The notes: generated by a model not told the origin, from the letters alone. Shown: positions 8,887-18,063, counted from the stretch's first letter. The stretch: 64,000 nt of DNA from Sphingobacterium hungaricum (GCF_015210005.1 NZ_MU158698.1:2619328-2683327); one strand, 5' to 3'. Numbers and translations: made by a program.

Positions 8887-9067
8887 ATGTGACCAACCCT
8901 TATACTGAAGGTGGATTTCAGCTTGAAAACATCTCTGCGATTTTTAGCGACTTTTACAGAGGTCAATACGCTCCTATAAATCAACTATATTATATAATCT
9001 TATTCAGTTTTTGATTACCAAGCTTATTTTTTTTACCTAGTGAGTTTAATAATCCACCTGTGTAACA

Positions 9068-9199
9068 TCATCTTGAAAAGGAAAATGTGTGTAGCTTAGT
9101 GAATCTAAAGGGAAATAAAATTAGGTTGCCTAAACAAAAAGAATATCGTCCTAGTCAGGAAAAAAATTTAAAGCATCGGGAAGAGGTGCTTAGGGGGTG
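9068..9199 (+). other. Short coding-like remnant
   Basis: One plus-strand frame, without a start codon, reads LEKENVCSLVNLKGNKIRLP, then KQKEYRPSQEKNLKHREEVL, and ends at a TGA at about 9198. The lysine-rich sequence looks like the tail of a protein. I do not recognise it. It lies in the long gap 8887-9470, which otherwise looks empty. Confidence 0.25.
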
Positions 9200-9471
9200 A
9201 GTTGGGAGAAAATAACTACTTTACACTATAGTGTGGATTGTAACTATTTTAAAATGGTAATAATGGCAATATCCCCTAACAGCTATGGGGACATGCTTCT
9301 ACTGCCGCCAATACCTTTTCGTATACCATATGATAAGCTCAACATGTTAACCAGTATGATGCCCCTTCTCCGTATGCCTATGGCTTTATATTTTTATTGT
9401 AAAATTAGTGTTGCTATTTGTTAGAGAAAAATTTTCACTACCTTTATAATAACAACCAAATTATAATAATT

Positions 9472-9717
9472 ATGAAAAGAGCACTGAAAACCGAACTTTC
9501 ATTAAGCTTATTAGAAAAGAATTTAATGCACTTACGTCTTCACAAGCCCAGCAATATCTTGGGGGATGCGATAGTTGCAGTGGAACTTATGGGTATTGGG
9601 ATTGATCCAGCGGACTTTCAACAGAGATTATCTGAACTGGCGGTGTCAAGGGGTATGAGTGCTGCTGTACTAATTAAAGGTTTGTCAAATGGCTGCCACG
9701 CAAGTACCGGTAATTAG
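9472..9717 (+). CDS. 81-aa hypothetical protein
   Basis: The frame from the ATG at 9472 gives an 81-residue soluble protein (MKRALKTELSLSLLEKNLMH, with a middle GDAIVAVELMGIGIDPADFQ). It is mostly helical with no signal peptide and no known motif. A longer reading from a TTG at 9418 adds only Asn/Ile-rich low-complexity residues and is less likely. The next gene starts 13 bases after its stop, so the two may be co-transcribed. Confidence 0.5.
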   Translation: MKRALKTELSLSLLEKNLMHLRLHKPSNILGDAIVAVELMGIGIDPADFQQRLSELAVSRGMSAAVLIKGLSNGCHASTGN

Positions 9718-9730
9718 TAGGTGTTAAACT

Positions 9731-10294
9731 ATGAAATACTATTTAATAATTGCCTTCTTATTCTTATCAGCTAATGCTTATTCCCAAAATGTGGATGAGT
9801 CTACTTTCGAAAAAGCTATTAATCAATGCAACTTATTTATCTTAAATGAAAAAAAGATCCCGATAAAAGAGAATAATTTTAAGATAATGCTGGTGGGTAA
9901 TTATTTAGATAGCGTTTCTATCTTAAATGGTAGAAGTGTCAATATCGGAACGGGGGATGTTCGATTCCTAAATATAAAGATTGAATCATCAGATCCGGCT
10001 TACGTAAGAGCTGATAGCCTCAAGATTTTCAAAAATTTAGAATTCTTGAGTAAAGAGCCCGATACAGTTTTTGAAAGTTTTAATTTTATTAATACTTCTG
10101 GATTAACATTTGAAGTATTTAAAATATCAAAAACCAAGAAGGGATATTCAGGACTTTCAGATTTTTTCTTAACTAAGAAGAATAATATTTTCTTTTACTT
10201 TTATTTTTATGGAGACAATCTTGTGGAACAAAAGAAAAATATAATCAAAATTTTAGAAACTTATCTAAACTGCGTTTCAATAATAAGTGTTTAA
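9731..10294 (+). CDS. Secreted hypothetical protein
   Basis: This 187-residue protein has a clear signal peptide (MKYYLIIAFLFLSANAYSQ, cleavage after AYS). The mature part is mixed alpha/beta with no recognised motif. It lies first in a set of small exported proteins (this one, 10344-10820 and 11731-12246) around a toxin-like pseudogene. A role as immunity or accessory protein is possible but is inference only. Confidence 0.55.
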   Translation: MKYYLIIAFLFLSANAYSQNVDESTFEKAINQCNLFILNEKKIPIKENNFKIMLVGNYLDSVSILNGRSVNIGTGDVRFLNIKIESSDPAYVRADSLKIFKNLEFLSKEPDTVFESFNFINTSGLTFEVFKISKTKKGYSGLSDFFLTKKNNIFFYFYFYGDNLVEQKKNIIKILETYLNCVSIISV

Positions 10295-10343
10295 TAATAC
10301 CCAAGCTTCATAAGAATTTTTAATCTTCTAGTCAAAAAATAAA

Positions 10344-10820
10344 ATGTATAATAAAGATATGTTTAAAGCAATCTTAAAAGACAGGCTGCTCCTTCTATCG
10401 ATTGCCGTAGCTTTATTTGTTTCTTGTGGAGGTACTCACGGTCATATTAAAAGATATCAATTTACATCTTCAAAATCAGAACTTAGCCAACATATTAGAG
10501 CAGTGATTCAAGACGAAAATCTATCGCTTCCCGATTCTTTAAACAATTTGAAAGTTTATTATGGTATTGATTTTTTAGATTCTGACAGTGTAAATTTTTA
10601 CGTCCAACTAAATGGCTTGAGAGAAAACTCTCGATTAATTTTTTGGTGCAAAATTATGGGGGGTACGGAAAATTGGACCGAGGAGAGTTGTTTTCTTGAT
10701 CTTGTTGGCTATCGAGAAGGAAATTACAAATTCCTTTTCCTAGATAAAGACATTTCAAAAGCTGAAAAGGAAAAGGTTCTAAAAATTTTTGAGGATAAAT
10801 TCTTAAAGAAAATATTATAA
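10344..10820 (+). CDS. Lipoprotein of unknown function
   Basis: This 158-residue protein begins with a basic n-region (MYNKDMFKAILKDRL), a hydrophobic core and a lipobox (LFVSCGG), so it should be a lipoprotein. The start could also be the internal Met at residue 6. The mature domain has no family I recognise. It ends with a charged amphipathic helix (DISKAEKEKVLKIFEDKF). It may belong to the same transcript as the preceding secreted protein, 49 bases upstream. Confidence 0.55.
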   Translation: MYNKDMFKAILKDRLLLLSIAVALFVSCGGTHGHIKRYQFTSSKSELSQHIRAVIQDENLSLPDSLNNLKVYYGIDFLDSDSVNFYVQLNGLRENSRLIFWCKIMGGTENWTEESCFLDLVGYREGNYKFLFLDKDISKAEKEKVLKIFEDKFLKKIL

Positions 10821-10905
10821 AATTAAATAATCAATTGTAATAACAATGGTTAATATCTACTTAATCGATTAATCAAAAAAACGGTGGGTTGAGTACTTAT
10901 GTTTT

Positions 10906-11766
10906 TTGACAATGTGTTGGGTTGGGTCCGGATATCCAGACATTACAGATGAGGTCGATGACACTGGAGGAGGAGGCAGTGGCAGCCTTGGGGAAAACCC
11001 TAGGGTATATGATTGCGTTCGAATTTTAAACGGTAGCGCTTATATTGATAAATGTGGTAAATGTGTTGGAGGAACAACAGGTATTAAAAGCTGTGTCGAT
11101 AATTTTAATGAAAAAATAGACGATGAAGAACTTCCAGATTGTATGGAAGAAGTATTAAATTCTTTAAGAAAACTAAGCGGTAATAGTGTAGCGGATATTA
11201 TTCAAAAATTTGCTGGTGAAGTCCCTGGATATAATCTAAAATTTGCACAAGAATTAAAAAATGGTGCGGATGGGCTGACACGAGTAGCATGGGTAAATAA
11301 TGTGATAAAAGATGGTTATGTCACAATCAATTTTAACACCAATAGAGATGTTTTAAAAAACGTGACTGACATGGCGACAGCTACAACTATACTGCACGAA
11401 TCGGTGCATGCCTTTCTGTACACCTATTACAAGGACGACCCTAAAAGCGCGACAGCTACTTATCCAGAACTTTTTAAGAAGTATATTTTTAAAAAAGCTG
11501 GAATTAACAGTAACACAACTCAGCACAATTAGATGGCAAAAACGTTTATCAATGATATTGCAGCATCATTGATGCAATATGGAAGGAAAATGAAATATAC
11601 AATTGATGACTTATTCTACAAGGATCTGGCATGGAAAGGTCTAACCGCACGGATGCCTTCAAAAGCCTTAGTGATAAAGACAAGAAGAGAATAACAGATA
11701 TAATAAAAGCAGAACAATATGGAATTCAAAATGTTGCACCAAAAGGAAAAAAACTGGGTTGTTAAT
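10906..11766 (+). pseudogene. Zincin-like (HExxH) toxin-type C-terminal domain, broken
   Basis: The frame carries a Cys/Gly repeat (YIDKCGKCVGGTTGIKSC) of the kind found before C-terminal toxin domains in Bacteroidota secreted proteins, then a domain with ATTILHESVHAFL at about residues 160-172, the HExxH motif of zinc metallopeptidases. A TAG at 11530 interrupts the frame. The sequence continues in frame (MAKTFINDIAASLMQYGRKM, then FYKDLAWKGL), shifts frame near 11645, and carries on as TDAFKSLSDKDKKRITDIIK to a TAA near 11764. The N-terminal delivery part is missing. I read it as the 3' remnant of a polymorphic-toxin gene with a nonsense and a frameshift mutation. Confidence 0.6.
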
Positions 11767-12246
11767 AGTCTGAGCATGAGTTTAGTAATGATTTTGCTTC
11801 TTTCTGCTTGTCAAAGTACAAAAAGATATCTTAACAGCAGGGGGTACGAAATTATTCATCATAATCAGGATAAGTCTGTCCAGCATGTTCCTTTATTGGT
11901 ACATGGGAAAATTACGATAAGTGAAACGGGTAAAAAAGTTGCTTTTGCAACATTACGTTTTGAATCAAACAAAGGTAAGGTTTATAATGCCAAAGCGGAT
12001 AAAAGCGGATTTTATAGCATAAAGTTTGATAAAGAATATTTCGAGGGAAATGTCGACGTAGAAGGAAATGGGAGTTCGTTTACGGTAGAGGATATATTTT
12101 TTGGTTACTCAGATGCCAGTGAATTTAATATTATGTTATATAATTATGACAAGCCTGGTAATTTTGTTGTTCTCAACAAAAATGACATCATTTCTATAAG
12201 GGAAAGAAGCGCAAAGGGAGATAGTCTGAAAATTGAATTGAAATAA
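11731..12246 (+). CDS. Lipoprotein with carboxypeptidase-regulatory-like domain
   Basis: The product has 171 residues if it starts at 11731; an ATG at 11719 lies within the upstream pseudogene frame. A signal peptide ends in a lipobox (LLLSACQS). The mature part reads VHGKITISETGKKVAFATLR, then KADKSGFYSIKF. This fits the carboxypeptidase-regulatory-like or CarboxypepD_reg beta-sandwich common in Bacteroidota surface proteins. It follows the toxin remnant directly, so it could be a co-transcribed immunity or accessory lipoprotein (inference). Confidence 0.55.
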   Translation: MLHQKEKNWVVNSLSMSLVMILLLSACQSTKRYLNSRGYEIIHHNQDKSVQHVPLLVHGKITISETGKKVAFATLRFESNKGKVYNAKADKSGFYSIKFDKEYFEGNVDVEGNGSSFTVEDIFFGYSDASEFNIMLYNYDKPGNFVVLNKNDIISIRERSAKGDSLKIELK

Positions 12247-12316
12247 TATAGGCAACTTAGATCTCAGTTTATTGAAAAAATAGACCGGTGGAATTGTAAC
12301 TAAAAATAAGAGACTT

Positions 12317-12559
12317 TTAGACTGCCAATCTTTCTTTTTCCAGCAAAATCTCTTCGATCTGCTTAGGGGTTTTATACCCCAGGGCAGAATGTGTTCTTTC
12401 GGTATTGTAAAATGCCTCAATATATCCAAAGACCTCCAATTTAACCGACTGCTGATCCATGAATTTTCTATGATAAACCGTTTCAGCCTTTGACGTCTTG
12501 AAAAAGCTCTCAGCTACTGCATTGTCCCAGCAATTCGCCTTCCTGCTTATACTTTGAAG
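12317..12559 (-). pseudogene. C-terminal remnant of an IS3-family (IS150-like) transposase
   Basis: Read on the minus strand the 80 residues give SISRKANCWDNAVAESFFKT, then VFGYIEAFYNTERTHSALGY and a KTPKQIEE tail ending at a TAA at 12317. WDNAxxESFF holds the last catalytic Glu of the DDE domain, and YNxxRxHSALGY is the classic IS3-family ending. The first two catalytic Asp residues and OrfA are missing, so it is a dead fragment. It marks a past insertion next to the lipoprotein gene. Confidence 0.88.
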
Positions 12560-12585
12560 TATCCTGTCCAGCGTCCCCCAGAACT

Positions 12586-12623
12586 AAAAACTAAGAGCAC
12601 TCAGAAAAGTGCTCCTAGTTTTT
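12586..12623. terminator. Strong hairpin with T-run
   Basis: AACTA-GAGCACT and AGTGCTC-TAGTT form a stem of about 12 pairs with one mismatch around CAGAAA, followed by six T on the plus strand and preceded by five A. It can work in either direction. It lies just beyond the truncated end of the IS3 remnant, at or near the border of that insertion. Confidence 0.6.
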
Positions 12624-12805
12624 TACCGCTGTTAGTTACTTGGTATCTCACCTTTGTCGAACTTTCATGATATAGCTGATCAAGGGGGAAAGACGTGCAG
12701 ATGAGATAGTTGGAGGAACTAACGGACGAGATGTTGTGAATAGAGCTATAAACTAATCCCAACCCAAATATGCATCTCTCTACGATTAGAACAGAAAATC
12801 AGGTT

Positions 12806-13119
12806 CTAAGGAGTCATTGTGTGCATAAGCATGAAAATGTACTGCGAGAATATTAGGTCGTCTGCTAAACCAATAACAGTGCAAAATAGCTTTAATAAAG
12901 CGGCCTTATCTGCCTGTTTAAAACCATGGACTGCTCTTTGTTTCTCTGCTACAAGAAATGAATCAACAGCCAAGTTACTTCGCCTGTCTGATACGCCCCA
13001 GCGCGCACGCTCTAGCGCCCAATAAAAAACTGCATAAAATGGGTATCCTTTCTTGCAGAACGGAGCCTCCTGCGCTGCGCCATTTTCCTTGTTCTTTCTT
13101 TTGCTAAATCAAACTTCAT
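12806..13119 (-). pseudogene. Frameshifted ~100-aa hypothetical gene, divergent from radC
   Basis: On the minus strand an ATG at 13119 opens MKFDLAKERTRKMAQRR and stays open only if the frame shifts in the GCAGCGCAGGAGG stretch near 13065-13080. After that a long frame reads FCKKGYPFYAVFYWALERAR, then AVDSFLVAEKQRAVHGFKQA, and ends at a TAG at 12806. The total length of 314 bases is not a multiple of three, which supports a frameshift. The composition (aromatic, charged) is protein-like. I do not recognise the family, but its head-to-head position to the RadC-like gene suggests a mobile-element accessory gene. Confidence 0.4.
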
Positions 13120-13174
13120 GCTCGTGAGCAACTGGCGTTAATTAATTTTTTGTTTTACGCTAACTATAAATGCT

Positions 13175-13636
13175 ATGAAAACTAATTTTATCGCTCATGA
13201 ACTTCGCATCTCTTATCACAAAGATGAAAGCTTGTCCGTTTCAGATTTTAAGCGAGTCAATTGTTCTGCGCTCATGGACAATGTGTTCAGGTTGATTTGG
13301 AACAAAGATGAAATAAATGTAAGGGAAAGCTTTTATGCTATTTTCTTTAACAGCAAGCTCGATGTGGTCAGCTACAGAAAGATTGTAGATGGAGGTTTGG
13401 ATGCCATATTGGTGGATATCCGCCTGCTGATGTCTACCGGACTGCTGTGCAACGCTGTAAGAATGGCTGTTGCGCACAACCATCCTTCGGGAAATTTAGC
13501 TCCGAGCCGTGCAGACAAGATGCTTACCCAAAAGATCATAGATGCCAGCGCTATTTTAGGGATCGACTTTCTGGACCACATCGTCCTTACGGAAAGCACC
13601 TATTATTCTTTTAGAGATGAAGGAGATATTTCTTAA
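13175..13636 (+). CDS. RadC-family JAB-domain protein
   Basis: This 153-residue protein carries the MPN/JAB metalloprotease-like fold of RadC. The zinc signature is visible as VAHNHPSGNLAPSRADKMLT at about residues 102-121 (HxHPSG, then SxxD), followed by LGIDFLDHIVLT. Short RadC proteins of this size, without the N-terminal HhH part, are common on Bacteroidota integrative elements. Their function is unknown despite the old DNA-repair name. The frame is intact. Confidence 0.85.
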   Translation: MKTNFIAHELRISYHKDESLSVSDFKRVNCSALMDNVFRLIWNKDEINVRESFYAIFFNSKLDVVSYRKIVDGGLDAILVDIRLLMSTGLLCNAVRMAVAHNHPSGNLAPSRADKMLTQKIIDASAILGIDFLDHIVLTESTYYSFRDEGDIS

Positions 13637-13641
13637 TGTAG

Positions 13642-14253
13642 CTAGAATCTTCATTAAGAAATATAGGGTCAAACGCAGGTTACGTGTACTATTGCGATCA
13701 TGCGTTGACCTGGCTAAATAATGCTATCCGCGACGGCGATCCCTATGAAGTGTTGATTACAGACCTCAGTTTCGAGGAGGATAATAATCCTCAGAAAATT
13801 TCCCATGGCGTCGATCTTATCAAAGAAGCGCGAGCTATCCAGCCCGATTTAAAGGTGATCGTCTTTTAGGTCGAAAGCCGCCTAAGTATTATAGATGATC
13901 TATTTAAGGTGCATCGAATTAACGGATATGTGCGTAAAGCAAGGCATGATGCCGACCAACTTAAAAAAACCCTTCGAGCTATACATAACAATAAATCTTA
14001 TCAACCATCCGACGTAAAGCAATCCCTTCGCGATAAGAATTCTTATGAGTTTACAACAGTAGATATTGCCATCATCTCACTATTATATCAGGGCGAGCTC
14101 CAAAAGAATATTCCTGAATGTTTGAAGCGGCGAAACATCAAACCCGCTAGTCTAAGCAGTGTAGAAAAGCGCCTTAACTTGATGAGGGAGGCACTTGGAT
14201 TTACAAAGAATGAGCAGCTCGCCGTGTATTGCAAAGAAAAAGGACTAATCTAA
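13642..14253 (+). pseudogene. Response regulator, truncated and interrupted by a stop
   Basis: The frame carries the middle and end of a receiver domain (PYEVLITDLSFEEDNN with the phospho-acceptor Asp, KEARAIQPDLKVIVF, INGYVRKA with the conserved Lys region) and then an HTH-like output domain (TVDIAIISLLYQGELQKNI, then SLSSVEKRLNLMREALG). The beta-1/DD part of the receiver is missing at the 5' end. An in-frame TAG at about 13867 splits the gene between VIVF and VESRL. It belongs to the NarL/LuxR-like type. It lies 230 bases before a palindrome that looks like an operator of such a regulator. Confidence 0.65.
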
Positions 14254-14484
14254 TAGAGACTAAGATTCGACGACAATCATTTGTCTTATATATGCTGGCA
14301 ATAATGAAGTTAAATTTTACTCATCGATAGCCGAGTGAACAGCAAGTATATTGCCTGAACTATCTGATAATCCGAAAGTAAGCATCCCCTTCAAATCATA
14401 ACCTCACATCTAGGGGGATTACTTCGATGATCTCCTTTTTATTAGATTTTTCCGAATTTCGATTTCCTTCTTTAATTCTTTCGC

Positions 14485-14532
14485 TTTACGGGAATCCGTA
14501 AAAATTAGTATACAACAGCCCCTACTTTTGTC
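14485..14532 (+). promoter_or_regulatory. Palindromic operator and -7 box of the vWA/tubulin/ZorAB-like operon
   Basis: TTTACGG-GAAT-CCGTAAA (14485-14502) is a perfect palindrome with a 4-base spacer. TACTTTTG at 14525-14532 matches the Bacteroidota -7 consensus TAnnTTTG. The palindrome centre lies 31.5 bp before the -7 box, or about -46 from the expected start, which is a usual activator position. Two further copies of TACGG-GAAN-CCGTA occur at 25611 and 45015. The rest of the gap 14254-14669 holds only a possible 29-aa leader frame. Confidence 0.6.
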
Positions 14533-14570
14533 TTGTTAATTAACCGAAACAATTAAAAATTGAAAGACAT

Positions 14571-14660
14571 GGCGTGGGAAATTATAATAATGGTGAAAAC
14601 GGATCGCAGTTACAGCGATCAAAGTAAAGCTTGTTTCTATCAATTTTTCATTAACTAACT
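14571..14660 (+). other. Possible 29-aa leader frame with internal hairpin
   Basis: An ATG at 14571 opens a 29-codon frame (MAWEIIIMVKTDRSYSDQSK) ending in a TAA nine bases before the start of the vWA lipoprotein gene. It lies downstream of the predicted promoter. GATCGC-AGTTACA-GCGATC inside it can form a hairpin. It could be a leader peptide or simply untranslated leader. The ribosome-binding site is weak. Confidence 0.25.
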
Positions 14661-14669
14661 TATCCAAAG

Positions 14670-16145
14670 ATGAATATAAAATACGGTGCCATTCTAATTA
14701 TTATAATCACTGTAAGTTGTTTTTACTTGACATGCGACAGTTCAAAAAATCCATTAAATGAAAAGATCAAAAAGTTGACGAGAGACAAGATTTTCGATTG
14801 TGATGATTTTGACCAGATAACTAGTTACGTAGATTCCAATAAGACCGACAGAAAGTTGAAACGCTTTTTTCGAAATGATACTTTAGATCTATCCACATTA
14901 ATTTCTGTAATTAAGGAAGATCTTAATGAAGTATCTGTTAACATTGAGAAATGCGTGGAGAGGGGGGTACTATCTGCTCAGATAGAGAGTATAAATGTTT
15001 TTCTGGAAAATTCAGGCAGCATGGATGGATATGTTCGTGGTATTACTGATTATGAATCCGCGCTTTCGGACATTTTAGTAGAAGCAAATCACCATTTTGG
15101 TAAAGATAGAGTGTTTGTCAATTTCATCAATGAAAAAATTTATCCAGCGCAGCTTAATAATATTAATGATTTCTTCAAATCGCTAGAACCACAGAAAGCA
15201 CCCTTTAATGTTGGAAATAGATCGGTGTCTGAATTAAATGAATTATTCAGGCTTATACTCAGTTCTACTGGAACAAATGATATTTCCATCTTCGTATCAG
15301 ATTGTATTTACTCTTTAGATAAATCAAATTCAACCTTAAACGCGTTAATGTTCCAACAGAATTTAACGAAATCCGTTTTTTTAGAAAAATCAACTGAATT
15401 CCCATTTTCGACTTACATATTGCAATTATACTCACCCTTTAATGGTATTTATTATGATCATCTTAATGGGAGAAATCCTTTGAAAAACACGAATAGACCG
15501 TATTACATTTGGATTTTAGGACAAGAGTCGCTACTTAAGCAATTTTTAGCGAAAAAAGATCCAACGGAATATAACGGTTTTGCAAATAGCTATTACCTGA
15601 ATATAGCAAAGGAGGCTAATATGCCTTTTGAAGTATTGAGCTCGACTAGTAAGATAGGGAAAAACCGTTTAAATAAATCAGATAATACCATTCTAGAAAA
15701 GGTAGTAATGAAAAATGGTGTGTTTCAATTTGCAATTGCCGTAGATCTATCAGATTATCCTGATAAGACCTCGATCCTCAACAAAATGGCTTATAAAATT
15801 AGCCCTGGTTTTGAGATTGTAGAAATAAAACTAGTTCCAGAAAATAATCAACCTCAAATTGTCAATCCAAATGAATGGAATAAGATATCGACCAGCGGAT
15901 ATTCGCATCTACTTATAGTAAAGAATACAGAGAAGAATTTTTCTTCCAAATTCAATTTAAGTTTTGTGAACAATCTACCTGATTGGGTTAATCAATCTCA
16001 TACTGATGATGATACAGATATTTTGAATACCCTCGATAAGACGTTCGGTCTTAAATATTTGATAACTGGTGTAAAATCTGCTTACGAAACCTTAAATAAA
16101 GGACACGATAATACATTTTCTATTAACCTTACTTTAAATAAATAA
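14670..16145 (+). CDS. vWA-like exported lipoprotein, first gene of the tubulin/ZorAB-like operon
   Basis: This 491-residue protein starts with a hydrophobic segment (GAILIIIITVSCFYLTCDSS) that holds two possible lipobox cysteines (C17, C22), so it is membrane-anchored and extracytoplasmic. From about residue 108 it reads like a von Willebrand A domain: INVFLENSGSMDGYV at 108-122 is a variant MIDAS (DxSxS with Asn for Asp), and ISIFVSDCIYS at about 204-214 matches the later metal-site strand. The C-terminal half (330-490) is beta-rich and has no family I recognise. It is followed two bases later by the next gene. A role as cell-surface sensor or ligand-binding subunit is inference. Confidence 0.55.
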   Translation: MNIKYGAILIIIITVSCFYLTCDSSKNPLNEKIKKLTRDKIFDCDDFDQITSYVDSNKTDRKLKRFFRNDTLDLSTLISVIKEDLNEVSVNIEKCVERGVLSAQIESINVFLENSGSMDGYVRGITDYESALSDILVEANHHFGKDRVFVNFINEKIYPAQLNNINDFFKSLEPQKAPFNVGNRSVSELNELFRLILSSTGTNDISIFVSDCIYSLDKSNSTLNALMFQQNLTKSVFLEKSTEFPFSTYILQLYSPFNGIYYDHLNGRNPLKNTNRPYYIWILGQESLLKQFLAKKDPTEYNGFANSYYLNIAKEANMPFEVLSSTSKIGKNRLNKSDNTILEKVVMKNGVFQFAIAVDLSDYPDKTSILNKMAYKISPGFEIVEIKLVPENNQPQIVNPNEWNKISTSGYSHLLIVKNTEKNFSSKFNLSFVNNLPDWVNQSHTDDDTDILNTLDKTFGLKYLITGVKSAYETLNKGHDNTFSINLTLNK

Positions 16146-16146
16146 C

Positions 16147-16545
16147 ATGAATGATCTTTTCGCAAGTTTGTATGAAAATGGACCTGTTGGTTTTTACGAT
16201 AGTAACTTTTCTCAAGAGATTTTTAGTCAATACCTATATCAGAAATATGGATTGATCTTGTTTTTCTCAATCTTTATATTCTTAGGGTTATATTATAAGC
16301 TTATGGACAAACCGAGGTTTGCAAAAATCCACTATTGGTTTTTGGTCATTATTATCGTAGTGGTGTTTAATTTTTCCTTTTTATATATTGATGCTAAAAC
16401 GCTTTTCGAATCGCAGGGATTTGACTTTGATGGCGAATATACTTCTCTCGCAATAGTAAATAGTATTTATGCTTTATTACTGTTTGTTTTATTGTCATTT
16501 GGATTTAAGTTTATTAGTGTAAACAACTCAAAAATTCCATTCTAA
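16147..16545 (+). CDS. Small membrane protein of the tubulin/ZorAB-like operon
   Basis: This 132-residue protein has three hydrophobic segments: about 33-50 (YGLILFFSIFIFLGLYYKLM), 60-78 (IHYWFLVIIIVVVFNFSFLY) and 100-120 (SIYALLLFVLLSFGFKFI). A soluble 30-residue N-terminus precedes them. There is no catalytic motif. It starts one base after the vWA gene and ends three bases before the tubulin-like gene, so it is part of the operon. It is probably a membrane subunit of the complex formed by its neighbours (inference). Confidence 0.6.
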   Translation: MNDLFASLYENGPVGFYDSNFSQEIFSQYLYQKYGLILFFSIFIFLGLYYKLMDKPRFAKIHYWFLVIIIVVVFNFSFLYIDAKTLFESQGFDFDGEYTSLAIVNSIYALLLFVLLSFGFKFISVNNSKIPF

Positions 16546-16548
16546 TCT

Positions 16549-18063
16549 ATGCCGAAATTATATGTATTTGCTATCGGTGGGACAGGTTCCCGCGTGGTAA
16601 AATCCTTAACTATGCTTTTAGCATCGGGAATAAAAACAAATTACGAGATCGTTCCGATAATATTAGATCCAGATGCAGCTGCAGCAGACGTGGAGAAAAC
16701 AACACGAATTCTAAATAATTACAAAGCTGTGCACAAATATGTAAATGTGAGTAGTGCAGACTCATTGTTTAAGAACAAAGTTGAGTCTTTGGGTGATGTA
16801 GTAAATCCAAAAACAAACGAACATATCTCCAACGAATTTAGGTTAAACATCAATAATCTTAATGGAGGTTCTTTCAGAAGTTTTATCGACTTCAATTTAT
16901 TAGAGAAGAAAGGAAACAATCAGGCGATGATTGAATTGTTGTTTTCCGATCAGAATTTAGATTTAGATTTGGAAGTTGGTTTTCAGGGAAATCCAAACAT
17001 TGGTTCTGTTGTTTTGAACAAATTTGTAGACTCATCGGAGTTTGCACAGTTTGCCCAAAACTTTACGGATCAGGATCGTGTTTTTATAATCTCATCCATT
17101 TTTGGAGGCACGGGAGCCGCAGGCTTTCCGCTCATTTTGAAAAATATTAGAGAAGGTCATGTACAAGGGCATAATTTTGAACATCTGAAGAACGCTGTCG
17201 TAGGAGCTGTTACGGTATTACCTTATTTTAAACTGGATGGTGATGCGGATGAAGCAATTCAGAGTGCCACCTTCATTTCTAAAACTAAAGCTGCACTTAG
17301 TTATTACCATACCAATATTACTAAAGTTGATTCAATCAATTCATTATACTACATCGGTGATACTGCAAGTAATAACTATAAAAATATTGTGGGCGGGAGT
17401 GAACAAAAAAATGATGCACATTTTGTTGAACTAGCTTCTGCCATAGCTGTCTTGGACTTTGCAAGTGATGACAGCTTGAGTTCATATGGCGGGCGGGCAG
17501 TTGGCGCAAAATATAAAGAATTCGGAATTGATAGTATCGATAGCAGTAATCCAGTTATTACTTTTCCCAATTTAGCACTTTCTACACAAAATTTGATAAA
17601 AGAAAGCCTTTCGCAGTTATTTTTTACCTGCTTATATTTGGATAATGAACTGTCCAACCAAATGAAAGCTCCATTTGCGGCTAATCAGCCCGTGTTTGAT
17701 ACCAACTTTTTGTCCTCTCATTTTTATCAATCTCTGAACGGTTTTCTAAAAGAATTCAAGATTTGGCTAGGCGAATTAAAGCGTAACAAAGTAAGTTTTG
17801 CCCCCTACGATTTTCATGTTGAATCGGATTCCATTGGCAATGTTACTGGATTTACAACAAACAGACGAGACATTTTTACGCTATTAAACGGTGTGGCTAC
17901 GAAAAGTACTGGTCTTAATTTTTTTAAGAACAGAAGTTATGACGTGATTACTGCTCAGTTAAGCACACTTTCTAAAAACAGAACATTTATCAGTGCGGAA
18001 TCAAAATTGTTGGAGCTGTTTACAGAAGCAACCAAACAAAGTATTAACAAAGAATTATTTTAA
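16549..18063 (+). CDS. Tubulin/FtsZ-superfamily-like protein
   Basis: This 504-residue protein has two glycine-rich loops typical of the tubulin/FtsZ superfamily. One is at the N-terminus (YVFAIGGTGSRVVKSL, residues 5-20), as in the first nucleotide-binding strand-loop-helix. The other is at 183-196 (SIFGGTGAAGFPLI), close to the tubulin signature GGGTGSG that binds the GTP phosphates. The overall pattern resembles the poorly studied 'tubulin-like' family (PF13809). Such proteins may polymerise or act as a GTP switch; which applies here cannot be read from sequence. The C-terminal 200 residues are unassigned. It is tightly packed with the Hsp70-like gene that follows. Confidence 0.65.
   Translation: MPKLYVFAIGGTGSRVVKSLTMLLASGIKTNYEIVPIILDPDAAAADVEKTTRILNNYKAVHKYVNVSSADSLFKNKVESLGDVVNPKTNEHISNEFRLNINNLNGGSFRSFIDFNLLEKKGNNQAMIELLFSDQNLDLDLEVGFQGNPNIGSVVLNKFVDSSEFAQFAQNFTDQDRVFIISSIFGGTGAAGFPLILKNIREGHVQGHNFEHLKNAVVGAVTVLPYFKLDGDADEAIQSATFISKTKAALSYYHTNITKVDSINSLYYIGDTASNNYKNIVGGSEQKNDAHFVELASAIAVLDFASDDSLSSYGGRAVGAKYKEFGIDSIDSSNPVITFPNLALSTQNLIKESLSQLFFTCLYLDNELSNQMKAPFAANQPVFDTNFLSSHFYQSLNGFLKEFKIWLGELKRNKVSFAPYDFHVESDSIGNVTGFTTNRRDIFTLLNGVATKSTGLNFFKNRSYDVITAQLSTLSKNRTFISAESKLLELFTEATKQSINKELF

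Noticed and set aside
12819..13025. 68-aa plus-strand frame
   Set aside because: It is the antisense shadow of a protein-like minus-strand frame (AVDSFLVAEKQRAVHGFKQA) and has no ribosome-binding site.
14254..14669. CRISPR or repeat array in the AT-rich gap
   Set aside because: No regularly spaced repeats are present; the only structure is the palindrome and the promoter.
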